Below, piece after piece: positions 16,186 through 23,457 of a DNA stretch of 64,000 bases (the first letter of the stretch is position 1; every line of letters starts with the position of its first letter). The stretch comes from Ruminococcus sp. (lineage in GTDB: Bacteria; Bacillota; Clostridia; Oscillospirales; Ruminococcaceae). Location of the stretch: NCBI GenBank assembly GCA_017542475.1, contig JAFXXD010000038.1, positions 1-64,000 of the forward strand, written 5' to 3'. Made by a program: the position numbers and the translations under genes. A model generated the notes under the pieces. It searched no databases and was not told the origin of the DNA. It saw only the letters and a program-made list of their open reading frames with translations.

Positions 16186-16779
16186 ATGCACGACGAAAAC
16201 ATTTTCAAGATGTCTGAGATGGCTGACACCGAAATAAAGGACGTTCCTACGCTGAATATCCTTATCTGCTACCTGCTCTATAAGATAGGCAAGCCGGTCA
16301 GCGTCGAGCACCTGTACGATATCATCATCAATACGGGTGTGATAAACTACTTCTACTATCAGGACTCTATCGACTACCTGCTGACTAACGGACTCATTAC
16401 CGAGGAGCAGGACGATAAGGGCGTGAACTGCTATGTGCTCCAGCCTAAGGGTACTGTCTGCGCAAAGGAGCTCAAGACCTTTGCTCCCAAGGCTTACCGC
16501 GACAAGCTTGTGCTCGCGGCTCTGCGCTACTTCGCAAGGCTCAAATACGAGCAGGAGATAAAGATAGAATACATCGAACTCGAAAGCGGCGTATATACTC
16601 ATATCCGCTGTCTCGATGTAAAGAACGACCTTATGGACCTCAAGCTCTTTGCTCCCGATATGGGACAGGCTAAGCTCATCGGTGAAAAGGTTATGCTCAA
16701 TCCTGCGGGCTTCTACGGCAAGGTCATCGAGCTTGCGCTCTCCAACGAGGAGGACCCTTATGACCTCACGGATAATTAA
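16186..16779 (+). CDS. DUF4364 family protein
   Basis: The 197-residue protein begins with a winged-helix-like region (LNILICYLLYKIGKPVSVEHLYDIII, DSIDYLLTNGLI) followed by a basic/beta C-terminal half (YIELESGVYTHIRCL, MDLKLFAPDMGQAKLIGEKVMLNP). This fits the Firmicutes DUF4364 family, which may be a transcriptional regulator but is not characterised. GAGGTGA precedes the start, which lies 9 bases after the aroC stop. It is in the aro operon. Confidence 0.75.
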   Translation: MHDENIFKMSEMADTEIKDVPTLNILICYLLYKIGKPVSVEHLYDIIINTGVINYFYYQDSIDYLLTNGLITEEQDDKGVNCYVLQPKGTVCAKELKTFAPKAYRDKLVLAALRYFARLKYEQEIKIEYIELESGVYTHIRCLDVKNDLMDLKLFAPDMGQAKLIGEKVMLNPAGFYGKVIELALSNEEDPYDLTDN

Positions 16780-16939
16780 CGCGCTCAGCGGCTCTCCACT
16801 GCCGACGTGGCTCGTAGTCGTACTGTGTGTGGTCATATTTGTGGCTGTGTCGGTCATAACGGGCTATGTAACATACAAATACCGCATAAACAGCTCTAAA
16901 GGAGTGCAGGAGACTGATGATAACAAATCCGATAAATAA
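16760..16939 (+). CDS. Small single-pass membrane protein
   Basis: A 59-residue product starting MTSRIINALS, with one strong hydrophobic helix (about residues 15-38) and a charged tail ending NKSDK. The start is supported by GAGGAGG about 8 bases upstream, inside the end of the DUF4364 gene, which it overlaps by 20 bases. The overlap implies translational coupling. No family recognised. Confidence 0.6.
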   Translation: MTSRIINALSGSPLPTWLVVVLCVVIFVAVSVITGYVTYKYRINSSKGVQETDDNKSDK

Positions 16940-17258
16940 TATAAGCACCGACGGTCTGCACAGGGATACCGCGCTGTATGAGGACTCACATTTTATCGCC
17001 TTCATTCAGCCATATGAGGTCGATGAAAGAATCGAGGAGTACCGCGAGGAGGCTCTTGCTCTCGCCGAGAATGAGCCCTGCGACAGGATAGTCATATACG
17101 CTGTGCTCGAATATGACGAGGCAAGAAGCACTCTCATATCCGCGGACCTTATGTGCAAAAGCGTTCCCTACGAGAAATATGTGGAACTGGCGTCGAAGCT
17201 GCTGAACAGCTGCCGCCTTTTCTTTTTCAGAGGGCGAAAGGAGATAGACAATGAATAG
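16917..17258 (+). CDS. Hypothetical protein in the aro operon
   Basis: The 113-residue soluble protein overlaps both neighbours (23 bases with the small membrane protein, 8 bases with the dockerin gene), which strongly supports it as a real coupled gene. It contains ALYEDSHFIAFIQPYEVDER and ends in a basic RLFFFRGRKEIDNE. No motif or family is recognised. GGAG repeats at 16900-16912 provide the ribosome binding site. Confidence 0.6.
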   Translation: MITNPINNISTDGLHRDTALYEDSHFIAFIQPYEVDERIEEYREEALALAENEPCDRIVIYAVLEYDEARSTLISADLMCKSVPYEKYVELASKLLNSCRLFFFRGRKEIDNE

Positions 17259-18093
17259 GAAGCAAGCACTTTCCGCGCTTCTTGCGGCAGCAATATCGTG
17301 CTCCGTATGCGGTTACGGGATGGCAGGCGCCGAGGATACCAAGGCACATACTGTCACGGTCTATGACTTCGACGGCAATATTATGACCACCTTGACCGTA
17401 AACGACGGCGCGGCGCTCGACCTCAGCGGCGTGGACACCTCAAAGCTTGAAAAACACCTCGACGTCTATACACAGATTGGCTTCAGCTCGTGGAGCTCTT
17501 ACCCTGAGAAGATAACAGCTGATACTGCGGTTTATGCGCTCTACAAGAAGATGACGATATCCCTTGACAGCAAGCCTGTCAAGACGGAATATTACTCCAA
17601 AGAGGGAAATATCGACCTCAGCGGACTGAAGGTGACTATCACCGTGAACAAGCAGACTCCCGAAAAGGATGAGCAGGGCAAGTTCAAGATAGCCAATGAG
17701 GTGCTGAGCATTGAATCAAAGTGTACCGCTGTGCCCGCTACGCTCGGTGAAGCCTTCGCTGAGAACAGGACTGCAAACGTCAAGGTCTACCCCATTGACA
17801 GCGAGAAGGAGATCCTTTCCTACGATATCAGCTACTTCCCCGAGATAGGCGATGTCGATATGAACGGAGCTGTCAATGCCTCCGATGCATCGGAGATACT
17901 GAAATTCTACTCGCTTTCTTCGACAGGACAGGTCCCCGCGTACAAGGACGATCAGCAGAAGCGTGCTGATATCGACAAAAACGGCAAGGTCGATTCCAAC
18001 GACGCGTCTATCGTTCTCGTGTACTACTCCGCAGCTTCAACGGGACAGGATACTAATATGGATAAAATGCTCGCCGGCAAACAAAAATTATGA
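17251..18093 (+). CDS. Secreted dockerin-containing protein
   Basis: 280 residues. A signal peptide covers residues 1 to about 27. A beta-rich region follows with a Big-like stretch (TISLDSKPVKTEYYSKEG, about residues 100-180). The C-terminus (about 200-270) is a type I dockerin with two calcium-loop repeats: DVDMNGAVNASDASEILKFY and ADIDKNGKVDSNDASIVLVYY. Dockerins plug into cohesins of a cellulosome-type scaffold. No catalytic domain is visible, so it could be a structural or binding component. It is the last gene of the aro operon, an odd place for a cellulosomal part. Confidence 0.8.
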   Translation: MNRKQALSALLAAAISCSVCGYGMAGAEDTKAHTVTVYDFDGNIMTTLTVNDGAALDLSGVDTSKLEKHLDVYTQIGFSSWSSYPEKITADTAVYALYKKMTISLDSKPVKTEYYSKEGNIDLSGLKVTITVNKQTPEKDEQGKFKIANEVLSIESKCTAVPATLGEAFAENRTANVKVYPIDSEKEILSYDISYFPEIGDVDMNGAVNASDASEILKFYSLSSTGQVPAYKDDQQKRADIDKNGKVDSNDASIVLVYYSAASTGQDTNMDKMLAGKQKL

Positions 18094-18110
18094 TTTTTTC
18101 GCTTTTGCTA

Positions 18111-18139
18111 TTGCAATATATCCGAAAATGATGTATAAT
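18111..18139 (+). promoter_or_regulatory. Promoter of glyA
   Basis: TTGCAA (18111-18116) and TATAAT (18134-18139) have a 17-base spacer, about 45 bases before the chosen start. Confidence 0.7.
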
Positions 18140-18186
18140 TGACTTATAATGCTTTTGTGCAACTTTTTTTAAGGAGAATGATAAAA

Positions 18187-19443
18187 ATGTATAACGACCT
18201 TATGGATTCTATCGGATTCGTTTCAGGCTATGACCCCGCTGTCGGCGAGGCTATGGGCAAGGAGCTTGCTCGTCAGCAGAGAAATCTCGAGCTCATCGCA
18301 AGCGAAAATATAGTTTCCCCTGCTGTTATGGCTGCTATGGGAAGCGTCCTCACAAACAAGTATGCTGAGGGTTACCCCGGAAAGCGCTACTACGGCGGCT
18401 GCCAGTGCGTTGACGAGGTAGAGGCTATCGCTATAGAGAGAGCCTGTAAGCTCTTCGGCGCTAAGTTCGCTAACGTTCAGCCGCACTCGGGTGCTCAGGC
18501 TAACACAGCTGCTTATTTCGCTGTTCTCCAGCCCGGCGATACCGTTCTCGGTATGAGCCTTGCAGACGGCGGTCACCTCACACACGGCTCGCCCGTAAAC
18601 CTCTCGGGCAAGTACTTCAACTTCGTTTCCTACGGTCTCGACGACGAGACAGAGATGATAAACTACGATACAGTTCAGGCTCTTGCCAACGAGCACAAGC
18701 CCAAGCTCATAGTTGCGGGTGCAAGTGCTTATCCGAGAGCTATCGACTTCAAGCGTCTCCGCGAGATAGCTGATTCCGTAGGTGCTCTCCTTATGGTGGA
18801 TATGGCTCATATTGCGGGTCTTGTTGCGGCAGGCTGCCACGAGTCCCCTGTCCCCTACGCTGACATCACTACAACTACTACTCACAAGACTCTCCGCGGA
18901 CCTCGCGGCGGTCTTATCCTCACAAATGACGAGGCTCTCGCAAAGAAGATAAACTCCGCTATATTCCCCGGCACACAGGGCGGTCCTCTGATGCACACAA
19001 TTGCTGCCAAGGCTGTTTGCTTCGGCGAGGCTCTCAAGCCTGAGTTCAAGGATTATCAGCAGAGAATCGTCAAGAACGCTAAGGCTCTTGCTGACGGTCT
19101 CGTAAAGAGAGGCTTCAACCTCGTTTCGGGCGGCACTGATAACCACCTCATGCTCGTTGACCTCCGTCCCTTCAATATCACTGGCAAGGAGCTTGAGCAC
19201 AGACTTGACGAGGTATACATCACTGTTAACAAGAATGCTATCCACAACGACCCCGAGAAGCCCTTCGTTACAAGCGGTATCCGTATCGGTACTCCAGCTG
19301 TTACTACAAGAGGTCTTGGCGTTGAGGAAATGGAGAAGATAGCTGAGTACATCTACCTCTGCGCTACAGATTTCGAGAACAAGGCTGACGAGATCCGCGC
19401 AGGTGTAAATGCTATCTGCGAGAAGTTCCCGCTCTACAAGTAA
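18187..19443 (+). CDS. glyA: Serine hydroxymethyltransferase
   Basis: The 418-residue PLP enzyme interconverts serine and glycine with tetrahydrofolate, feeding one-carbon units to ThyX, purines and methylation. Motifs are [38 protein letters not shown] and [14 protein letters not shown], whose Lys binds PLP. The start at 18187 is chosen because AAGGAG lies 10 bases before it and the family N-terminus begins there. It is monocistronic. Confidence 0.97.
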   Translation: MYNDLMDSIGFVSGYDPAVGEAMGKELARQQRNLELIASENIVSPAVMAAMGSVLTNKYAEGYPGKRYYGGCQCVDEVEAIAIERACKLFGAKFANVQPHSGAQANTAAYFAVLQPGDTVLGMSLADGGHLTHGSPVNLSGKYFNFVSYGLDDETEMINYDTVQALANEHKPKLIVAGASAYPRAIDFKRLREIADSVGALLMVDMAHIAGLVAAGCHESPVPYADITTTTTHKTLRGPRGGLILTNDEALAKKINSAIFPGTQGGPLMHTIAAKAVCFGEALKPEFKDYQQRIVKNAKALADGLVKRGFNLVSGGTDNHLMLVDLRPFNITGKELEHRLDEVYITVNKNAIHNDPEKPFVTSGIRIGTPAVTTRGLGVEEMEKIAEYIYLCATDFENKADEIRAGVNAICEKFPLYK

Positions 19444-19453
19444 GACGACCGAA

Positions 19454-19484
19454 AGGGACGGACAAGCTGTCCGTCCCTGTTTTT
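19454..19484 (+). terminator. Intrinsic terminator of glyA
   Basis: An 11-bp perfect stem (19454-19464 with 19468-19478) with a 3-base loop is followed by GTTTTTT. Confidence 0.85.
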
Positions 19485-19497
19485 TATGGAGGAGTTT

Positions 19498-19887
19498 ATG
19501 GCGGAGCGTGATATTCAGAAAGAAATAACGGCTTCTGAAAACAAAACCTATGCGTATTTCAATTCCGTGCTGTGCAGTCTGGCATCAGGTAATTTCCTGA
19601 TTTTTTTGCTGTCCTGTATCGGTACGCTGATGCGTTCATCGAATATTGATGATGTGACAGGAATGCCCGTTGACCCTGACTTCATGGACAGCGTTATACT
19701 ATTTGGCTTTATTGCATTCGTGTGCCTTATGCTTGATGCTTTCTTCGCCTGCAAATGGTTCAGACGTATCCGCTCTCTTGAAAAGAAGGCAGCGACTATC
19801 TTGATATCACTCGCGGTCTACATTGCTCTGACGCCCTTACTCGGCTATATCTCACTGTTGATCTATGGGTTGATACTATGGAAATAA
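19498..19887 (+). CDS. Small membrane protein of unknown function
   Basis: 129 residues with three hydrophobic segments (about 28-45, 66-84 and 100-126) and a short charged start, MAERDIQKEITASENK. The start at 19498 follows GGAGGAG; the ATG at 19486 precedes that site and is unlikely. It begins a tight group (this gene, a C39-like protein, a GNAT and rarA), so glyA terminator read-through or a hidden promoter must drive it. No family recognised. Confidence 0.6.
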   Translation: MAERDIQKEITASENKTYAYFNSVLCSLASGNFLIFLLSCIGTLMRSSNIDDVTGMPVDPDFMDSVILFGFIAFVCLMLDAFFACKWFRRIRSLEKKAATILISLAVYIALTPLLGYISLLIYGLILWK

Positions 19888-20240
19888 AATATATACACGA
19901 GCCGACCGACCTCCAGTGCGGTCAGGCTGTTCTTGCGATGATACTCGGCACTACTGCGGAGCATATCTGCGATATCCTCGGCAACGACAGAGAAACTACG
20001 CTCGCAGAGATGAAGCGGGTACTGCGCGATAACGGCTTCACTGTCTCCAACGAGCGGGTGCAGGTGCGCGTGAAAGCGGAGCTCCCGCCGCTGTGTATGC
20101 TCAGCCTTGAAACGCCGAGATGCTGGCACTGGTCGCTCTACTGCGGCGGAACGTTCTACGACCCCGAGCACGGCGTCATGGACGACTTTCCCGCTTCAAA
20201 CCGCCGTTACTACTGGAAGATTACTTGTCCCGAGGTGTAA
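19878..20240 (+). CDS. C39-like papain-fold protein, cytoplasmic
   Basis: The 120-residue protein has the core of bacteriocin-processing-type C39 peptidases: LQCGQAVLAMILG (candidate nucleophile Cys after Gln), WHWSLYCGGTFYDPEHG (candidate His and Asp). No signal peptide or transporter domain is present, so it is a stand-alone domain. It may cleave a peptide or may only keep the fold. It overlaps the preceding membrane-protein gene by 10 bases. Confidence 0.55.
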   Translation: MEIKYIHEPTDLQCGQAVLAMILGTTAEHICDILGNDRETTLAEMKRVLRDNGFTVSNERVQVRVKAELPPLCMLSLETPRCWHWSLYCGGTFYDPEHGVMDDFPASNRRYYWKITCPEV

Positions 20241-20243
20241 ACT

Positions 20244-20711
20244 ATGAAGATAATCCGCCTTTATGAAAACTCCTCTCCCCTGATATGGGCGGAGGACATT
20301 GCAAAAAGCGACTGGCGTGCGGGGCAGTACCTCGCCGAGCTTATCAGCGACAACAGGCTGAGGGAGCTCTGCGGCGAGACTACAGAGGTTCTGCTCCTTG
20401 TTGATGATGACAGGCTCGTTTCGTTCTGCACACTTGCTGAGCAGGACGAGATTACCGATACCGAGCTGAAGCCATGGATAGGCTTCGTCTACACCTTCCC
20501 CGAATACAGGGGCAAGCGCTGTATCGGCAAGCTGATAGACTATGCCTGTAATCTTGCTTCAAGTCAGGGATATGATACCATCTATGTCTCAACCGACCAG
20601 AAGGGGCTGTACGAAAGCTTCGGATTCGAATATACAGGCGCCGAAAAAATGTCGATATACGGCGAAATGTCGATGATATACAAACGCAGTACAAAGAAAG
20701 AGGAGGCATAA
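20244..20711 (+). CDS. GNAT-family N-acetyltransferase
   Basis: 155 residues. The acetyl-CoA-binding motif is WIGFVYTFPEYRGKRCIGKLI (about residues 78-98), followed by YVSTDQKGLYESFGFEYTG, the usual C-terminal GNAT helix-strand. The substrate is unknown. It starts 3 bases after the C39-like gene and ends just before rarA. Confidence 0.8.
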   Translation: MKIIRLYENSSPLIWAEDIAKSDWRAGQYLAELISDNRLRELCGETTEVLLLVDDDRLVSFCTLAEQDEITDTELKPWIGFVYTFPEYRGKRCIGKLIDYACNLASSQGYDTIYVSTDQKGLYESFGFEYTGAEKMSIYGEMSMIYKRSTKKEEA

Positions 20712-20712
20712 T

Positions 20713-21982
20713 ATGTCAGCTCCGTTAGCAGATAGGATACGACCGAAAACGCTTGACGATGTCGTCGGGCAGGAGCATATCCTCGCCGAGGGAAAGCCGC
20801 TCCGACGCATAATCGAGAGCGGAAATGTCCCGAATATGATATTCTACGGTCCGTCGGGAGTCGGCAAGACCACTGTTGCACGTATTATTGCTGAAAACTG
20901 CGGTATGTCGCTGTATAAGCTCAACGGAACGAATGCTTCTATCTCCGATATCAAGGACATTGTCGCTGATATAGGTACTTTCGGCAGCGAAAACGGTATT
21001 CTTCTCTACCTCGACGAGATACAGTACCTCAACAAAAAGCAGCAGCAGAGCCTGCTCGAATATATCGAAAACGGAGATATCACGCTCATTGCTTCAACTA
21101 CCGAGAATCCTTACTTTGCCATTTTCAACGCTGTCATCAGCCGAAGCACCGTCTTTGAGTTCAAGACAGTAGCTGCGGAACAGCTCAAGCCCGCTATACG
21201 CCGTGCTTTTTCGATAATCTCCGAGGAAAACGGCGTTACGGTAAATGCGAGCGATGAGCTTATCGACAAGATAGCATTCAGCTGCGGCGGTGATGTACGA
21301 AAAGCGATAAATACTGCCGAGCTCGCTGTTATGTGCGGCGAATCAGCTAACGGAACAGTAACTATCACCGCTGATTCGCTCGATATCCTCGCTCAGCGGA
21401 GCAATATGCGCTACGACCGCGACGGCGACCAGCACTACGATATTCTCTCCGCGTTTCACAAGTCGGTACGCGGCTCGGGAGAATGCTGCTCTTCACTACG
21501 CGGCACGGCTTATTGAGGCGGGAGATATTATCTCGCTGTGCAGGCGTATGCTCTGTATCGCAAGCGAGGACGTGGGTCTCGCCTACCCTATGGCTGTCCC
21601 GATAGTCAAGGCGTGTGTGGATTCCGCGCTTCAGCTGGGTCTGCCTGAGGCAAAGCTGCCTATCGCGGAGGCGATAATCCTTATGGCGACTGCTCCAAAG
21701 TCAAACAGCGCGTGTATGGCTATAGACGCGGCGCTTGCGGACGTGAAGGAGTGCGACGCTCTCGATTTCCCGCGGCATTTGCAGAACAAGCACTTTGACG
21801 GCAAGGGTGCGGCTGTTGTCGGGCAGCACTACCTCTACCCTCACAATTTTCCGAATCATTACGTCGAACAGCAGTATCTTCCCGATGCGCTCAAAAACCG
21901 CATTTACTACGAATTCGGCGACAATAAGCAGGAGCAGGCGGCGCTTCAGTACAGGAAGTCGCTGCTCGAAAAGCTCAAATAG
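20713..21982 (+). pseudogene. rarA: Replication-associated recombination ATPase RarA/MgsA, frameshifted
   Basis: The family product is an AAA+ ATPase acting at stalled forks. Frame one (20713-21516) gives the ATPase part: Walker A GPSGVGKTT at residues 46-54, LYLDEIQYLNKKQQQ, STTENPYF and SCGGDVRKAINTAE. It runs out of phase inside the conserved segment KSVRGS and stops 12 residues later. Homology resumes in another frame from about 21482 (NAALHYAARLIEAGD) to 21982, ending in the tetramerisation domain (HYLYPHNFPNHYVEQQYLP). Inserting two bases near 21479 (TCGGACGAGAAT in place of TCGGGAGAAT) would restore S-D-E-N. It is a real mutation or a sequence error. Confidence 0.85.
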
Positions 21983-21983
21983 C

Positions 21984-22013
21984 AACAAAAAGCCCCGAGA
22001 GACCTTCGGGGCT
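21984..22013 (-). terminator. Terminator of the large RNA
   Basis: AGCCCCGA (22006-22013 on the minus strand) pairs with TCGGGGCT (21991-21998), followed on the minus strand by TTTTT. On the plus strand the T run is poorer, so it mainly serves the minus-strand RNA but may also stop rarA transcription. Confidence 0.75.
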
Positions 22014-22632
22014 GTATTGTTATTCAATTGTCAGTATTAAGCGACTTTCATCACTTAGCTAAATTACCTGTTGGACTCACTCCTTCAGTCTAAATCTTGA
22101 ATGAATACCTCATTTTCATAGTTTCATCATTCCTTCATTGAAGAATCAAGATCTTTAATTGTAATCAAGCAGTGTAAAGTTGTCACTCCATTGGACTATA
22201 CCTCCAAAAGGATTTTGGGACTTTGTAAATTCGTCCGTATAGCAGACCCGAAGGTCAATCACTCAACTTCTCATTGGACTCAACCTTTACAATAAGATTC
22301 TTGACAATATATCTAAAGACTTATCGTCGAAGTTTCAGATAACTCTGTATCCAAATCGAGTAAGCTATGAAGCCGTATTTTTTTCTTCAGCAATGCGTCC
22401 GCGTTGTGCTCGGCAATGATTTGTAGCTTCAAAACTATGGAACAAGTCTCAAGGACCTATATTCCCTCTTATACAGTACCGATCACTCCGCGAGCCCGCC
22501 GGCTTCACGCTGTGATGCTATACTTACTTCCATTGGACTCACACTCCTTCCCGCCATAAATAATCTACATTGAGGAACCCTCAGACCAAGTAGATTCGGC
22601 TCTGTAACCTTTACTGTTACTTCCTTTTCCTT
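21984..22632 (-). ncRNA. Large structured non-coding RNA candidate (about 650 nt)
   Basis: The stretch has no credible ORF on either strand, a good minus-strand promoter at one end and a GC-rich hairpin with TTTTT at the other. Read on the minus strand it contains many clean helices. From 5' to 3': GUAAC/GUUAC (22604-22620); AAUCUAC/GUAGAUU (22562-22596) enclosing UGAGG-GUU-CCUCA; GACC-UUCG-GGUC (22245-22256); CCAAAA-UCC-UUUUGG (22204-22218); AUCUUGA/UCAAGAU and GAAUGA/UCAUUC around 22090-22155; UAAGUGA/UCGCUUA near 22037-22056. The motif AGUCCAA occurs four times (complements at 22071-22077, 22191-22197, 22274-22280, 22533-22539). Length and style resemble giant bacterial RNAs such as ROOL or GOLLD; membership is unproven. 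Confidence 0.7.
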
Positions 22633-22638
22633 GATTAT

Positions 22639-22667
22639 ATATTACCATACAGGTTGTAGAAAGTCAA
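22639..22667 (-). promoter_or_regulatory. Promoter of the large RNA
   Basis: On the minus strand, TTGACT (22662-22667) and TAATAT (22639-22644) are 17 bases apart, predicting a start near 22632. A second possible -10, TATAAT, overlaps at 22634-22639. Confidence 0.65.
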
Positions 22668-22777
22668 TAGTTTTCTTCAAGTTTTCACAGAATTATGATA
22701 CATTTTGTATATTTGCACAAAACATTGTGTTACACATCATCATTCTGACTAAATACTGTGAAGTTTTTATTTTCCAC

Positions 22778-22806
22778 TTGAAAATATATACTATATAGTG
22801 TATAAT
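22778..22806 (+). promoter_or_regulatory. Promoter of DUF1292 copy 2, with a palindrome in the spacer
   Basis: TTGAAA (22778-22783) and TATAAT (22801-22806) have a 17-base spacer. Inside the spacer is the perfect 10-bp palindrome ACTATATAGT (22790-22799), a position where a repressor would block polymerase. Confidence 0.7.
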
Positions 22807-22845
22807 ATTTATATCAAACAGGCTTACGCCAAGAAGGAGATAACT

Positions 22846-23163
22846 ATGTCAGAGATGAACGAATACACCCCCGAGCTCTTTGAGCTCATAGATCAGGACG
22901 GCAACAAGAAGCAGTTCGAGCTCATAGATGCTGCCGAGATACGCGGCGAGCAGTACTACGCTATGCTCCCTGCTGTCGAGGACGAGGACTTCCTCAACGC
23001 CGACTGTGACCTCGTCATCCTCAAATCCATTGACGAGGACGGCGAAGAGATACTTGCCTCCATTGACAACGACGACGAATTTGAAGTCGTTTCCGCCTTC
23101 TTCCTCGAGCGTATGGAGGAAGCTCTCAATGCCTTCGATGAAGACGATGATGAAGAGGAATGA
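22846..23163 (+). CDS. DUF1292 (YrzB-like) acidic protein, copy 2
   Basis: The 105-residue acidic protein has the DUF1292 core FELIDQDGNKKQFELIDAAEI, QYYAMLPAVEDED, CDLVILKS and a poly-acidic tail. AAGGAG lies 7-8 bases before the ATG at 22846; the longer frame starting near 22798 overlaps the promoter and is rejected. It lies between the large RNA and the 6S-like RNA. Function unknown. Confidence 0.85.
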   Translation: MSEMNEYTPELFELIDQDGNKKQFELIDAAEIRGEQYYAMLPAVEDEDFLNADCDLVILKSIDEDGEEILASIDNDDEFEVVSAFFLERMEEALNAFDEDDDEEE

Positions 23164-23191
23164 TTTTCTTCAGATTTTCATAAAAAAGGTA

Positions 23192-23220
23192 TTGATTTTT
23201 TGAAACGTATATGATATAAT
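23192..23220 (+). promoter_or_regulatory. Promoter of the 6S-like RNA
   Basis: TTGATT (23192-23197) and TATAAT (23215-23220) have a 17-base spacer; the predicted start is near 23227. Confidence 0.8.
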
Positions 23221-23226
23221 ATACAT

Positions 23227-23420
23227 AGTAACAAAGACTTCTGCCTTGTTCGAGAAATTATAGTTTTTTATAATCCAACACATTATTTAAGGGAATTCAG
23301 CTCCGTGTGCGGACTGCAGACCTCCCGCTTGCGGAAGAAGGGAGCGAGAAGCATTCGGGCGTTTACCCACCTGCTGAGTGCGGGTTTTATTCGCTATATA
23401 AACGGCAAGGCGGATCCGAA
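23227..23420 (+). ncRNA. ssrS: 6S RNA candidate
   Basis: A roughly 190-nt stretch without an ORF has its own promoter and terminator. The ends form a 9-bp closing stem (23240-23248 with 23406-23414). Inside is a large AU-rich bubble (23249-23295 opposite 23379-23405). A distal arm begins with a 6-bp helix (23296-23301 with 23373-23378) and holds further hairpins (CUCCC/GGGAG at 23322-23326 and 23340-23344, CCG-UGUG-CGG). Closing stem, open central bubble and long terminal arm is the plan of 6S RNA, which mimics an open promoter and binds RNA polymerase. From memory, the Bacillus 6S-1 gene also lies near rarA. Other small RNAs are not excluded. Confidence 0.55.
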
Positions 23421-23426
23421 AAAACA

Positions 23427-23456
23427 GCGGCAAATCAAATGATTTGCCGCTTTTCT
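23427..23456. terminator. Bidirectional intrinsic terminator
   Basis: A 10-bp perfect stem (23427-23436 with 23441-23450) and a 4-base loop are followed by TTTTCTTTT. It ends the 6S-like RNA and the convergent degV gene. Confidence 0.85.
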
Positions 23457-23457
23457 T

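Noticed and set aside
18223..19245. 340-codon minus-strand ORF opposite glyA
   Set aside because: It is a shadow of glyA; Ser/Leu/Glu-rich with no recognisable domain.
21470..21490. Programmed ribosomal frameshift in rarA
   Set aside because: No clear slippery heptamer or downstream stimulating structure is seen, and RarA is not known to be made this way; a mutation or sequence error is simpler.
21984..22632. Large RNA as tmRNA, RNase P RNA, SRP RNA or a self-splicing intron
   Set aside because: No tag-peptide frame or tRNA-like end, no RNase P or SRP core motifs, and no intron domain V or reverse-transcriptase ORF could be recognised.
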